Assembly: GCF_018474025.1 (NCBI RefSeq)
Contig: NZ_JAHCTA010000005.1
Coordinates: 310,001-374,000 of the forward strand
Origin: Alteromonas oceanisediminis
GTDB lineage: Bacteria; Pseudomonadota; Gammaproteobacteria; Enterobacterales; Alteromonadaceae
DNA: 64,000 bases
Direction: 5' to 3'
Part shown: positions 50,203-59,673 of the stretch, in pieces
How positions within the stretch are numbered: position 1 is the stretch's first letter
Layout of the letters: every line of letters begins with the position of its first letter
Made by a program: the position numbers and the translations under genes
The notes under the pieces: model-generated
Databases searched by the model: none
What the model saw: the letters and a program-made list of their open reading frames with translations, nothing else
Told to the model about the DNA's origin: nothing

Positions 50203-52330
50203 TTAACGTCGCTCGATGACTGACCGTCGTACCAGCAGAATCCTCAGCCACAACTTCAATTTCACTCACACCCTCAAGCAAAGCCGGGGGGATAATGGCT
50301 TGATAAGGGGCTGTAAAGTCGCTTGCAGCAAGCTCTCTGCTGCCATCAGCGCGGACCAAGTAAGTGCTTACCGTGACGGCGGGCAAGTCTCTAGCCGAAG
50401 ACTGTTGAGTTGAGCCGGCGAAATCCAGTGTGTATCTCAACTGTACGCGTTCGTTGTCGTGGGTTTCAGATGTAAGTGAGATGCTTACTGGTTCGGCAGG
50501 CGTTATCGCTTCGCTGGTTTGGTATAGCGCATAGCTAAAAGGCGGCAAAGTTATGCTGATATGTGCATTACCACTGGTATTGGGTTCGCTGAGACGCACC
50601 GCCTTACCTGCAACAATTGGTTGATAATTACCATACGCCGCAACGGTCACCGTCTGTTCTTCGCCCGAAGGGTTGAACAACGCAAGGTAGTCAATCAACT
50701 CATTCGGTTCAATGCGTGAAAAGGCAAATACACCCGTGGAAGCAGCCATTGGCGTCCCGTCTTCATGAAGAAGCTGGCGCGCTTGTTGATGGCCATAGCG
50801 CAGTGCAGTATGTTCCTGCCGCAACTTAGCTAAAGCACCAAGCCCAAGATAGAGTGGATGGCTTTGGTCGAAATTACTGTCTGCGGTAGTGGCATCAGTG
50901 CCAATCAATTCGTTATCGTTGTAGCTTTCGACCCGAGAAGGAAACATATTCTCACGTGCATCAACATCACCGCCATCGCCGGTAAAACCTTGTTCATCAC
51001 CGTAGTAAATGACTGGAATACCGCGCGAGAGATACATAAATGCATGCGAAAGTAGATTCCGCGCTACCAATTCTTCGTCTGATGCGCCCTTCTGAGCCTG
51101 GCGTAAAAACATACCAGCTCGGCCCATGTCGTGGTTACCCAAAAAGTTCATCAACAGTGTGGCATCACTGTCGGCATCATTATAATAATCGTCGTTTTCT
51201 AATAATCGGTGAAGCGGCTCATTGGTCCCGTCACGGTAGAAGGTATCAGCTACCGCATACTGCATACCGAAGTCCAACACCGATGGCATCTGGCCTAAGG
51301 TCGTGTAACGACTTAGCACAGCAGGGTTGCCGTCGTAGACTTCGCCAAACACATGAAAATGGTCAATGCCCAAAGATTTGGCGTGCGCCATAATTGCGGG
51401 TGTGAATTGCTGCCAGAAGGATAAATCCACGTGTTTAACGGTGTCGATTCTAAACCCGTCCGGCTTGAATTCGGTGATGATATCTTTATAAATATCAATC
51501 ATTCCTTCCACCACGCGTGGATGCGACGTTTTTAAATCGTCCAAACCAACAAAGTCACCGTTTAAAGCACTTTCTCCCTGCCAAAAGCTATCGCCTTGAT
51601 TATGGTAGTACTGAGGATCATTCAGCCAATCCGGCGTTTTAACCTTGTCTAAACCGTCGGGAATAAACGGGGTGTAGGTATCGCCCGCTGCGAGCGCCTC
51701 TGTGCTTTTATATTCACAACCTTCATTACCTTCTTTAAAGGTACCGTCGGGATTGTGGCATTCCTCATACCGGATAACGTCTGCGGTATGGTTGGTAATG
51801 ATATCAAAAAATATTTTCAGGCCGCGTTGATGTGCCGCATCAATCAAACTCTTCAAATCATCATTGCTGCCAAAGTGTGGATCGATTTGGGTGAAATCGA
51901 GGATCCAATAGCCGTGGTGGGCAAACCCGGTCAATTGAATGGCTTGGTTGCGTAGAATGGGCGTCATCCAAATCGCCGTCACGCCTAGGTTTTGCAGGTA
52001 ATCCAGTTTAGCCTCAATGCCCTGCATGTCACCGCCATGAAACGCCCATTTCGAAGTCACGTCTAACCCGCCACGGCTTATTTCAAGGGAGTCTGAACCA
52101 TTGTCATTGTCAGGATTGGCATTGTAAAAGCGATCGGGAAGGACAAAGTAAAATACATCGTCGCGCACATCCCGCTGATGCGTCTCAAATATTTTGGGTT
52201 GAACCATGCTCTGTTGCGCGGCTTGAGTAGGGTTTTGCGGTTCTGGCGAAACGTTCGACGTTGGCTTACACCCGCTGATGAAGGTGATGGCCATGCCCAG
52301 AGCGACCAAAGTATGTTTACAGGTGACCAT
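50192..52330 (-). CDS. Extracytoplasmic alpha-amylase (GH13) lipoprotein
   Basis: Alpha-glucan hydrolase, 712 residues. The signal ends GMAITFISGCKPTS, a lipobox. The (beta/alpha)8 domain (about 55-530) has all GH13 blocks: FFDIITNHTAD (I), GFRIDTVKHV (II, nucleophile Asp), VFGEVYDG (III, acid Glu) and FLGNHDMGRA (IV, Asp). IPVIYYGDEQGFTGDGG and a beta-domain follow, then a C-terminal Ig-like region (about 610-710). It likely degrades maltodextrins or glycogen at the periplasmic face. GGATCC precedes the start; the AKR gene lies 35 bp upstream in transcription. Confidence 0.92.
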   Translation of the reverse strand: MVTCKHTLVALGMAITFISGCKPTSNVSPEPQNPTQAAQQSMVQPKIFETHQRDVRDDVFYFVLPDRFYNANPDNDNGSDSLEISRGGLDVTSKWAFHGGDMQGIEAKLDYLQNLGVTAIWMTPILRNQAIQLTGFAHHGYWILDFTQIDPHFGSNDDLKSLIDAAHQRGLKIFFDIITNHTADVIRYEECHNPDGTFKEGNEGCEYKSTEALAAGDTYTPFIPDGLDKVKTPDWLNDPQYYHNQGDSFWQGESALNGDFVGLDDLKTSHPRVVEGMIDIYKDIITEFKPDGFRIDTVKHVDLSFWQQFTPAIMAHAKSLGIDHFHVFGEVYDGNPAVLSRYTTLGQMPSVLDFGMQYAVADTFYRDGTNEPLHRLLENDDYYNDADSDATLLMNFLGNHDMGRAGMFLRQAQKGASDEELVARNLLSHAFMYLSRGIPVIYYGDEQGFTGDGGDVDARENMFPSRVESYNDNELIGTDATTADSNFDQSHPLYLGLGALAKLRQEHTALRYGHQQARQLLHEDGTPMAASTGVFAFSRIEPNELIDYLALFNPSGEEQTVTVAAYGNYQPIVAGKAVRLSEPNTSGNAHISITLPPFSYALYQTSEAITPAEPVSISLTSETHDNERVQLRYTLDFAGSTQQSSARDLPAVTVSTYLVRADGSRELAASDFTAPYQAIIPPALLEGVSEIEVVAEDSAGTTVSHRATLNGN

Positions 52331-52364
52331 ATAACGGATCCTTTCTACGGTTTAATATACGGGT

Positions 52365-53342
52365 TTAAGGCACTTCAGTGCCGCGACTTGCTTCAAATAA
52401 TTGATACCAATGCTCTCTAGTTAACGTGAGCTGTTCTGCCTTCGTACAGGATGCGATACGTTTCGTATTTGTTGTTCCTATAATTGGCTGAATATTCATT
52501 GGAAGTCGCATTAACCAGGCTAGCGCAATGGCTTCGCTCGTCGTTTGGTATTCTGCCGCGAGTTGGCGGACACAGGCATAAATTCGCTGATGCTGTGCGG
52601 TCGCCTGTGGCTTAGCTGAGGTAATATTACCCTGCGCCAGGCTTCCCCATGCCTGAATTTGAATCTGGTTTAGCTGACAATATTCCAGCAGGCCTGTATC
52701 TATGCTAGCGCCTAATGCATTCGTGCTGCCGCTGGTCATGCTATCTTCCAGTAGCGGACAGTGTGCCAAACTCATCTCAATTTGGTTAGCCACAATGGGC
52801 TGTTGCAGTGCGCTCTGTAGCCACGCGATATGACGGCTATGCATATTGGATACGCCTATTTGGTCAATCTTACCTGCCTTGATCATTGCGTTTAGTGTTG
52901 CAGCGGTTTCATCCAAGTGCATCAGGGGGTCAGGGCGATGCAGCAGTAAAACATCTAAGCGCTCCACATTCAGTTGCTTTAGGCTTTTTTCAACCGAATG
53001 CTGCAGCCAAGCCGCGGAAAAATCATAGCGTTTTGGCCCGTCTTCATCAGCAAAGCGGATGGCACATTTAGTCTGAATGACCATGCGTTCACGCAATGAG
53101 GGATTCTGTCGTATGACCTGGCCAAACACTTGCTCCGCTTTACCGAAGGTATAAATGTCTGCGTGGTCGAATACCGTAATTCGGTTGTCGAGCGCGCTTT
53201 CAATGACCTGATGCGCCTGGGCTTCATCGGCCGCGGTGATAGCCTCATTGTTCCAGCCTCCGCCTAGACCCATGCACCCATATATAATGCGACTCGCATT
53301 CGGAAAGGCTCGATTTAAGGGCGAAAGCTTGTCTGGGCTCAT
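52365..53342 (-). CDS. Aldo/keto reductase (YdhF-like)
   Basis: NADPH-dependent reductase fold of 325 residues. It has IYGCMGLGGGWNN, a catalytic Asp-Tyr segment FDHADIYTFGKAEQVFG, VIQTKCAIRF (Lys), LLLHRPDPLMHLDETAATLN (His), IGVSNMHSRHIAWLQSAL, and late NIQPIIGTTNTKRIASCTKA. These match E. coli YdhF. Substrate unknown. It is the first gene of the leftward unit AKR-amylase-VOC. A TTCAA...TTGAA dyad (53369-53387) lies upstream. Confidence 0.9.
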   Translation of the reverse strand: MSPDKLSPLNRAFPNASRIIYGCMGLGGGWNNEAITAADEAQAHQVIESALDNRITVFDHADIYTFGKAEQVFGQVIRQNPSLRERMVIQTKCAIRFADEDGPKRYDFSAAWLQHSVEKSLKQLNVERLDVLLLHRPDPLMHLDETAATLNAMIKAGKIDQIGVSNMHSRHIAWLQSALQQPIVANQIEMSLAHCPLLEDSMTSGSTNALGASIDTGLLEYCQLNQIQIQAWGSLAQGNITSAKPQATAQHQRIYACVRQLAAEYQTTSEAIALAWLMRLPMNIQPIIGTTNTKRIASCTKAEQLTLTREHWYQLFEASRGTEVP

Positions 53343-53469
53343 ATCGCGTATTACTCTCAGGCTAGTGAATTCAAATGACTATTGAATATGCATCTCAGTC
53401 GCAAAGCTTATCAGCTTAAACATTTTTCTGCTCACCCGCGTATTGAATACGATTGTAAAGGAGTCGTTA

Positions 53470-54021
53470 ATGATTTTTTACCGCATGAAATTAGATATCA
53501 GGCTACTGTTTCTGCCACTGCTCGGCTTGCTGTTACAGGGCTGCACCTCAGTGCCAGAGGGGGTTAAACCGGTTTCCCCGTTTGATCTGCAACGCTACCT
53601 TGGCACATGGTACGAGGTGGCTCGTTTTGATCATCGCTTTGAGCGTGGACTGAGTCATGTCACTGCCACTTACACCGTGCGCGATGATGGTGGCGTGAAT
53701 GTCGTCAACCGCGGATTTTCAGCTGAGAAAGATGAATGGGATGAGGCGCAGGGAAAAGCCTATTTCGTTGATGATGCCAATACCGGGCATTTAAAAGTGT
53801 CTTTTTTTGGTCCGTTTTACGCCAGCTATGTGATCATGAAACTTGACCAGCAAGACTATCAGTATGCGTTGGTAACCGGGCCAGACAGGGATTACCTATG
53901 GATCCTGGCACGCAGCCCCGCTATCTCTGAAGCGACGATCAGTGAATTGGTCGCGTATGCGCAGCAGAAAGGCTATAACACCGATCAGTTGATTTGGGTT
54001 GAACACGAGCAAAGCCGTTAG
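53470..54021 (+). CDS. blc: Outer-membrane lipocalin Blc
   Basis: Bacterial lipocalin lipoprotein. From ATG 53470 (AAGGAG upstream) the signal ends LLGLLLQGCTSV with the lipobox Cys. The lipocalin signature DLQRYLGTWYEVARFDHRFE is present, followed by the barrel strands and DYLWILARSPAISEATISEL, similar to E. coli Blc. Blc binds lysophospholipids at the inner face of the outer membrane. The reading frame also extends to 53443 but lacks a better ribosome site there. Confidence 0.93.
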   Translation: MIFYRMKLDIRLLFLPLLGLLLQGCTSVPEGVKPVSPFDLQRYLGTWYEVARFDHRFERGLSHVTATYTVRDDGGVNVVNRGFSAEKDEWDEAQGKAYFVDDANTGHLKVSFFGPFYASYVIMKLDQQDYQYALVTGPDRDYLWILARSPAISEATISELVAYAQQKGYNTDQLIWVEHEQSR

Positions 54022-54129
54022 GAAAGAAAACACCCATTTAGCGGGTCATCTAATTCTGATAGTCTAAAAATACGGTTCAGCACATTTTCATATGTTGTGA
54101 GAATGATGACCCAAAACGAAAGGCGTTTT

Positions 54130-54633
54130 ATGCTACAAAGCCACATAGAAGTGTTGCAACAAGCCATTGATTTACTAAATGATGTTTCTACTGACGACTT
54201 TCAGAGGGTGATGCACCCGCATCTATCCGGCTCAATCGGCAAACATTTGCGCCACGTTATTGATCATTTTCTGGCCATAGAGAACGGTTTGTTAACGGGT
54301 GTTATCGACTACAATCAGCGAAATCGAAACGCGAATATTGAAGTCTCCATCAGTGCCACTGTCGACACGTTGGAAGCTATCCAGCGCTGGCTGCGCGCGC
54401 TAGAACCCACTGACTTGGCGGGGAAATTTGAAGTTCGCAGTGAGATATCATTGTCAGACACCGTCAATGCAACGTGTGAGTCGACGCTGGCGCGGGAAAT
54501 TGTGTTTGCGTCGAGCCATGCTATTCACCACTTCTCGCTGATTAGCATCATCCGTTCCTTACAAGGCCAGCCAGTGCCGGACTATTTTGGTTTTGCACCC
54601 GCAACGTTGACGCACCTTTCTGAACACGTTTAG
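54130..54633 (+). CDS. DinB-like four-helix-bundle protein
   Basis: DinB/YfiT superfamily member, 167 residues from ATG 54130 (AAAGG six bases upstream). Likely metal His residues are in GSIGKHLRHVIDHFLAIENG and FASSHAIHHFSLISIIRSLQ, the typical three-His arrangement. VPDYFGFAPATLTHL ends the protein. Function unknown; family members include metal-dependent hydrolases and thiol transferases. An ATG at 54097 is in frame but lacks a ribosome site. Confidence 0.82.
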   Translation: MLQSHIEVLQQAIDLLNDVSTDDFQRVMHPHLSGSIGKHLRHVIDHFLAIENGLLTGVIDYNQRNRNANIEVSISATVDTLEAIQRWLRALEPTDLAGKFEVRSEISLSDTVNATCESTLAREIVFASSHAIHHFSLISIIRSLQGQPVPDYFGFAPATLTHLSEHV

Positions 54634-54645
54634 CGACCTTGTTGT

Positions 54646-55557
54646 TTATTGCGTGAGATTGAACATCGACTCGTGATGTGTGATGTGTTGAATAAATTCG
54701 CTGACTTTTTTCGGCTTATTTAGCCCTTGGCGGTAGACGGCATAGATGGGCAGTGATGGGCTGTTTAAGTCGGGCAGTACTTGGCTTAAGTGGCCCGATT
54801 GAATATGCTCTCTCGCAACGAACCACGGCACTTGTGCAATGCCCACGCCGGCTAGCACAGCATTGATGACTGACACAAAATCTTCGCAGCGCAGGATAGG
54901 TGGAACGTTGACCGACTCAACGCCGGTTTTTGTTTCCAACAACCAATTCACGTTGGTGCGCTGAAAAAGCTCAACACTGCGATGCTGAGTGAGCGCCTGA
55001 ACCGTACGGGGAACATTCTGACGTTCAAGATAGGCCGGTGCGGCGACAATCACGCGATGCGAATAGCCGAGTCGTTTTTGAATTAAATTGTGGTCGGTAT
55101 TTTTGCCAATACGAAAGGCTAAATCTAATCCTTCCTGAAACAGGTTCTCGTATTCATAAGAAAGTTTTAATACCACATCAACATCGGGCCAGCGGCGGAT
55201 AAAATCGGGCAGCAACTGCTGACTGATCAAGCGGCCCAGTGCGGGCGACGCCGCCAGCCGCAATGTACCCGACACGCTGTGATTCAGAGAAGTCATATCA
55301 CTGAGCAAGTGCTGGCATTCGTCCAGTAAAAACTGAGCGCGTGTGAATAAAATCGTGCCGCTTTCAGTCAGTCTTACGACACGTGATGACCGTTCAAGTA
55401 GCTGCGTATCCAATGTGTCTTCAAGTCGGCGAATGTCTTTGCTCAGTTTTGATTTAGTGATTTGGAGCGTCTGACTGGCGCGTGTAAAGCTCAGCAGCTC
55501 TGCGGTCACGACGAAATGATGAAGCAAAGTCATGTCCAGATTTTTCACAAGATTCAT
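54646..55557 (-). CDS. LysR-family transcriptional regulator
   Basis: 303-residue regulator. The N-terminal HTH (LLHHFVVTAELLSFTRASQT, LQITKSKLSKDIRRLEDTL) and a LysR co-inducer domain from about residue 90 are present. The recognition helix carries KSKLSKDIR, where Ser-Gln-Ser/Val is more usual. It belongs to the CrgA/AaeR-like branch. It is divergent from an alcohol dehydrogenase gene, and paired half-sites lie between them, so it likely regulates that gene. Confidence 0.9.
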   Translation of the reverse strand: MNLVKNLDMTLLHHFVVTAELLSFTRASQTLQITKSKLSKDIRRLEDTLDTQLLERSSRVVRLTESGTILFTRAQFLLDECQHLLSDMTSLNHSVSGTLRLAASPALGRLISQQLLPDFIRRWPDVDVVLKLSYEYENLFQEGLDLAFRIGKNTDHNLIQKRLGYSHRVIVAAPAYLERQNVPRTVQALTQHRSVELFQRTNVNWLLETKTGVESVNVPPILRCEDFVSVINAVLAGVGIAQVPWFVAREHIQSGHLSQVLPDLNSPSLPIYAVYRQGLNKPKKVSEFIQHITHHESMFNLTQ

Positions 55558-55580
55558 AGGCGATCGATATCCTATTTTAC

Positions 55581-55633
55581 CGTTTCTAATATGGAAACGT
55601 TGAGTTTCAAAATGTCCTATTGTTTCTATTATG
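55581..55633. promoter_or_regulatory. Putative LysR operator pair and dehydrogenase promoter
   Basis: CGTTTC (55581-55586) and GAAACG (55594-55599) flank a 7-base spacer and contain a T-N11-A motif, as LysR proteins bind. The half-site recurs as GTTTCTATTATG (55622-55633) compared with GTTTCTAATATG in the first copy. The second copy overlaps a -10-like TATTAT (55627-55632) with a TTTCAA -35 16 bp upstream, facing the dehydrogenase gene. Confidence 0.5.
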
Positions 55634-55684
55634 CAGTTTATTCACAATGGAACGACAAAAAAGTATCGATATAAGGAAAGACAG

Positions 55685-56686
55685 ATGATCAAAGCCTATG
55701 CAGCCAAATCCGCAGGCGCCAAATTAGAGTCGTTTGAATATGACCCCGGTGAGTTGAATCCCGATGAAGTAGAAATTGATGTGGAATCCTGTGGGATCTG
55801 CCACAGTGATTTAAGCATGCTCGATAATGACTGGGGTTTCACTGAATATCCCTTCGTTCCTGGGCATGAAGTGGTCGGGAGGATCAGCGCGGTTGGTGAA
55901 AACGTGTCGTCATTGAAGCAAGGTCAGCGTGTTGGGTTAGGATGGCATTCTGGCTACTGCAATACGTGTCATACCTGTGAGTCTGGTGATCATAACCTGT
56001 GTTCTTCGGCAAGCATGACTATTGGCGGGCGTCATGGCGGATTTGCTGAGCAAGTTCGTGCACAAGCGACTGCGGTTGTACCCATCCCGGATGAACTTGA
56101 GCCAGATGCTGTGGGGCCGATGATGTGCGGTGGTATTACCGTATTTAACCCTCTGGTTCAATTCGGTATCAAACCAACCTCCAAAGTGGGTGTGATCGGA
56201 ATTGGTGGCTTGGGCCACATTGCATTGCAATTTTTAAATGCCTGGGGATGTGAGGTTACCGCATTCACGCGCGATAAGAGCGCTGAAAAAGAACTACGCG
56301 ACTTGGGCGCTGATAACATTTTAGTCAGCAACGATCCTGACGAACTCGAAGCGGCGCAAGGGCGGTTTGATTTTATCTTATCCACGGTGAACGTGAAGTT
56401 GGATTGGAATGCCTATATTGAAACCTTAGCACCGAAAGGCAGGCTCCATTTTGTCGGAGCGACCCTAGAACCGCTGGATGTGAATGTATTCCCCCTGATC
56501 ATGGGGCAGCGTTCTATTTCAGCATCGCCCGTGGGCAGCCCTGCGACCATCAAGACGATGCTGAATTTTGCGGCTCACCATAAAATCTCGCCCAAGGTGG
56601 AGTATTTTTCGTTTGATCAGGTTAACGAAGCATTAGATACCTTACGCAATGGGAAGCCACACTACCGCGTGGTGCTGAAGCGATAA
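55685..56686 (+). CDS. Zinc-dependent alcohol dehydrogenase (YahK/CAD-like)
   Basis: Medium-chain zinc alcohol/aldehyde reductase. It has CGICHSDLSMLD (catalytic Zn ligand), GHEVVGRISAVG, structural zinc CNTCHTCESGDHNLC and the cofactor loop VGVIGIGGLGHIALQFLNAW. The pattern is that of the NADP-dependent cinnamyl-alcohol-dehydrogenase group (E. coli YahK/YjgB). I start at ATG 55685 behind AAGGAAAG, giving 333 residues. It is divergent from a LysR gene. The physiological substrate is unknown, probably broad-range aldehydes. Confidence 0.9.
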   Translation: MIKAYAAKSAGAKLESFEYDPGELNPDEVEIDVESCGICHSDLSMLDNDWGFTEYPFVPGHEVVGRISAVGENVSSLKQGQRVGLGWHSGYCNTCHTCESGDHNLCSSASMTIGGRHGGFAEQVRAQATAVVPIPDELEPDAVGPMMCGGITVFNPLVQFGIKPTSKVGVIGIGGLGHIALQFLNAWGCEVTAFTRDKSAEKELRDLGADNILVSNDPDELEAAQGRFDFILSTVNVKLDWNAYIETLAPKGRLHFVGATLEPLDVNVFPLIMGQRSISASPVGSPATIKTMLNFAAHHKISPKVEYFSFDQVNEALDTLRNGKPHYRVVLKR

Positions 56687-56700
56687 TAACTCCCATCAAC

Positions 56701-56739
56701 GACGACACGAATAGGTCAGCCTGACCAATTCGTGTCGTC
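56701..56739. terminator. Long hairpin in the adh/olsF convergent junction
   Basis: GACGACACGAAT (56701-56712) and ATTCGTGTCGTC (56728-56739) are perfect 12-bp arms. Inside them GGTCA (56714-56718) pairs with TGACC (56722-56726) after a single A/A mismatch. The downstream half is within the last codons of the olsF-like gene. T runs on either side are weak, so it may work as a bidirectional terminator or as a 3'-end stabiliser. Confidence 0.6.
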
Positions 56740-58443
56740 TTGGTTTCCCTCTCCCAAATAGAGTCGCTTGAGTTTTTCGGGAGCCTTGGGTAAGTCAACG
56801 CTCAACAACATGCCCGGCGTGTGATTGAAGCTGGGGTCAATGCCCAAACAGTGAAAAGTCGCGCCCATCTTAAGATACTGACGCATCAATACCGGGATAT
56901 CTTTTCCGTCCGACTCCAGTGAGCGAAGGAACGATGATAATGTCGTCACTGGTGACGTATGCGCATAAAACTCAGCCACTTCGGCGTGAACGGCCTTGTT
57001 TAACGCATGCCGAGGACGGGCATCGGCCGACGGTGTCACGTGTGCTTTTTCTATCAGGGCAACACTGCGCATATCGTATAATTTACTGATCGATACCGTG
57101 CCGTACAGGGTTCTATATTGCGGAAATTGACACACGAATGCGCCGATACCGCGCCACAGCAAAAATAATCCAATGTGTGAACGCTGCAACCGAGGAATGA
57201 GAAAAGAGCGACCCATTTCAAGCGCGGGCTCGCGACGATTGACAAAGGTTGGGTCGAATTCAAACATGCGGTTTAAATACAACGCGTTGAGGTCGCCATT
57301 CGCCTCAGCCAATAAGCGGTCTGTTTGCCCCATCCTATAAGCACCTACGATTTCCCGCTCTAGTTCATCAAACACGAATAAGTGCGTGTAAGATGCGTCA
57401 AAACGATCAGTATCCAGTGGCTCACCGGAGCCTTCATTGTGTTGGCGAAACACGTACTCTCGCAGTCGGGCGATTTCTCTCACCGTATTCGGCGCTTGAT
57501 GCTGCCAAGCGTAGTAGATGGAAAAATGCTTGTGCTGGTGGAGCCGCTGCTCCACAGGCAATTGCGCCAACTCAGTTTCAATTGATCCCACATGAGTTGG
57601 CTCAGCAAGGGGGTTAAGTTCACCGACGGTATCTGGCGGCCATGGTTGTTGCCAATGGGCAGCCTGGGCGTAACTGAGTGCTCGGCAATGTTCCGGGCTG
57701 TCTACTAGATGCCCCTTGACGGCGAAACCGGCGTCCAGCCTCACAGTTGCACCGCGTTTATTCAGCAGTTCTCTGGCTAGCATTAGCATGCGTAAGCGAT
57801 AATAAATACGTCCGAGACGATAGAACAACGCGCTGTTTCGACCGCTGACGAAAATCGGCACAAAAAGGCAGTCGGGCGAGTGACACAACCGGGCAATCAC
57901 CCTATTCCATGTGTGTTCACTGACCCTTTTCTTATCCGCTTGATAATAGCTCACACGACCGGCTGGAAACATGAGCAGCGCCTTGCCTTGTTTGACATGC
58001 TGCAAACATTGTCGAAGCGAAGGGCCGTTGCGCGGGTCTTTTTCTTTCAGCGGATTGGTAAAAATAAAGTAATCTTGCAGTTCAGTGAACAGCCGTAGAC
58101 CTTGATTTGCCAGCACTTTTAAATCAGGCCTGACGCGGCTAATCGCCCGCGCTAAGATCACTCCTTCTATACCGCCGAAGGGGTGATTGCTGGCCAAAAC
58201 AACAGGGCCTTGCCGTGGGATCTTGTCTAACAGTTCGGCTTCACCTTCGACACGAATATCGAGTAGCTTGATCAACGAATCGGCAAACTGCTCTTTACTT
58301 AAGCCCTGCATCCGATGCGATTGATACAGGCGATCCATTTTTCTAATCCCTAACAGCCAATCCAACACACGCAAACAGGTGCGCACAACCACATTGCTTG
58401 AACTGGCTGGGCTTAAATTGTTGAGGCTGATCGATTTAGACAT
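56716..58443 (-). CDS. OlsF-like bifunctional ornithine-lipid acyltransferase
   Basis: 575 residues combining two acyltransferase domains. The N-terminal PlsC-like domain has VVLASNHPFGGIEGVILARA (NHP-type active site), and ALLMFPAGRVSYYQ and VFVSGRN-like segments. The C-terminal half is an OlsB/GNAT-like acyltransferase (REIARLREYVFRQHNEGSG, FDASYTHLFVFDELEREIVG, LEMGRSFLIPRLQRS). OlsF of Serratia and Flavobacterium has this fusion and makes ornithine lipids by itself. The first domain shows HPFGGIEG, not the standard HxxxxD, as seen in that family. It may instead be a general phospholipid or siderophore-type acyltransferase; ornithine-lipid production is the best guess. Confidence 0.82.
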   Translation of the reverse strand: MSKSISLNNLSPASSSNVVVRTCLRVLDWLLGIRKMDRLYQSHRMQGLSKEQFADSLIKLLDIRVEGEAELLDKIPRQGPVVLASNHPFGGIEGVILARAISRVRPDLKVLANQGLRLFTELQDYFIFTNPLKEKDPRNGPSLRQCLQHVKQGKALLMFPAGRVSYYQADKKRVSEHTWNRVIARLCHSPDCLFVPIFVSGRNSALFYRLGRIYYRLRMLMLARELLNKRGATVRLDAGFAVKGHLVDSPEHCRALSYAQAAHWQQPWPPDTVGELNPLAEPTHVGSIETELAQLPVEQRLHQHKHFSIYYAWQHQAPNTVREIARLREYVFRQHNEGSGEPLDTDRFDASYTHLFVFDELEREIVGAYRMGQTDRLLAEANGDLNALYLNRMFEFDPTFVNRREPALEMGRSFLIPRLQRSHIGLFLLWRGIGAFVCQFPQYRTLYGTVSISKLYDMRSVALIEKAHVTPSADARPRHALNKAVHAEVAEFYAHTSPVTTLSSFLRSLESDGKDIPVLMRQYLKMGATFHCLGIDPSFNHTPGMLLSVDLPKAPEKLKRLYLGEGNQDDTNWSG

Positions 58444-58618
58444 GGTGACTGCGTAGGATTTGTAGGCTAGGGCGTGTTGATTGTTATTATTTGACCCATG
58501 TTACCGGTTAAACCTTTCCTGCAATAGCGTTAATTTTATGAAACTAAGCGCTTTTGCTGCCAGCTGCTAACGTTTAAGGCATAATACGCACATTCTTTAA
58601 GCAGTAACGATAAACATC

Positions 58619-59665
58619 ATGGCTACCATTGACTCACTCACGATAACCACCCCTGACGATTGGCACTTACATTTTCGCGATGGTGATATGTTACAGGAAA
58701 CCGTTCCTGCCACGGCGCGCTGCTTTCGACGCGCGATTGCCATGCCTAATTTGGTTCCTCCTGTGACTAACACCGAGATGGCACTGGAGTATCGCCGCCG
58801 GATCCTCAAAGCCGCTGGCCCACATACAGGCTTTGAGCCGCTGGTCACTTTGTACTTAACCAATGCCACGCTACCCAGTGATATTATCGAGGCAAAGCAG
58901 GCAGGGATCGTGGCGTGTAAATTGTACCCAGCGGGTGCTACCACCAATTCCGACGCAGCGGTTAAAGGCATTCGCTCGCTGTACCCAGTGTTTGAAGAGA
59001 TGCAGAAGCAAGGGGTTTTGTTGCTCATCCACGGCGAAGTTACCGATCACGACATTGATATCTTTGACCGCGAGAAATCGTTCATCGACCGACACCTAAA
59101 CGATATCGTGCGCGACTTTCCTGAGCTTAAAGTTGTCTTTGAGCATATTACGACCGCGGATGCGGTTGATTTTGTTCAACAATCGTCGCGCTTTGTTGCA
59201 GCCACCATTACGCCTCAACATTTACTGCTCAATCGGAATGACTTGCTGGTGGGGGGGATTCGTCCTCACAATTACTGTTTGCCTGTACTTAAGCGTAATA
59301 CGCATCAGCAGGCACTGCGCGCGGCAGTGAAGTCAGGTGCAGAGAAGTTCTTTCTCGGCACCGACTCCGCACCGCATGAAAAGCATAACAAAGAGAGTGC
59401 GTGCGGTTGTGCGGGTTGTTACAGCGCGTGGAGTGCGATTGAGTTGTACGCGCAGGTTTTTGAAGATTTGGGTGCGCTTGACAAACTGGAAGGTTTTGCC
59501 AGTTTTCACGGTGCCGATTTCTACGGCTTACCGCGCAATGCTGGCACAATCACATTAAAGCGGACGCCGTGGGAAATACCGACTAAAATTAAACTGCCGA
59601 ATGGCAATGACATCGTACCGTTTATGGCGGGTACTGCGGTTAACTGGCAGTTGGTTTCGGAGTAA
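58619..59665 (+). CDS. pyrC: Dihydroorotase
   Basis: Zinc amidohydrolase of pyrimidine synthesis, cyclising carbamoyl-aspartate to dihydroorotate. Metal site [13 protein letters not shown] and carbamylated Lys region [15 protein letters not shown] are present, then [46 protein letters not shown] and [20 protein letters not shown]. This is the class II (E. coli type) enzyme, 348 residues. A possible -10 (CATAAT at 58579-58584) precedes it. The SBP-like gene begins 8 bp downstream and may be co-transcribed. Confidence 0.96.
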   Translation: MATIDSLTITTPDDWHLHFRDGDMLQETVPATARCFRRAIAMPNLVPPVTNTEMALEYRRRILKAAGPHTGFEPLVTLYLTNATLPSDIIEAKQAGIVACKLYPAGATTNSDAAVKGIRSLYPVFEEMQKQGVLLLIHGEVTDHDIDIFDREKSFIDRHLNDIVRDFPELKVVFEHITTADAVDFVQQSSRFVAATITPQHLLLNRNDLLVGGIRPHNYCLPVLKRNTHQQALRAAVKSGAEKFFLGTDSAPHEKHNKESACGCAGCYSAWSAIELYAQVFEDLGALDKLEGFASFHGADFYGLPRNAGTITLKRTPWEIPTKIKLPNGNDIVPFMAGTAVNWQLVSE

Positions 59666-59673
59666 ATTATTCC

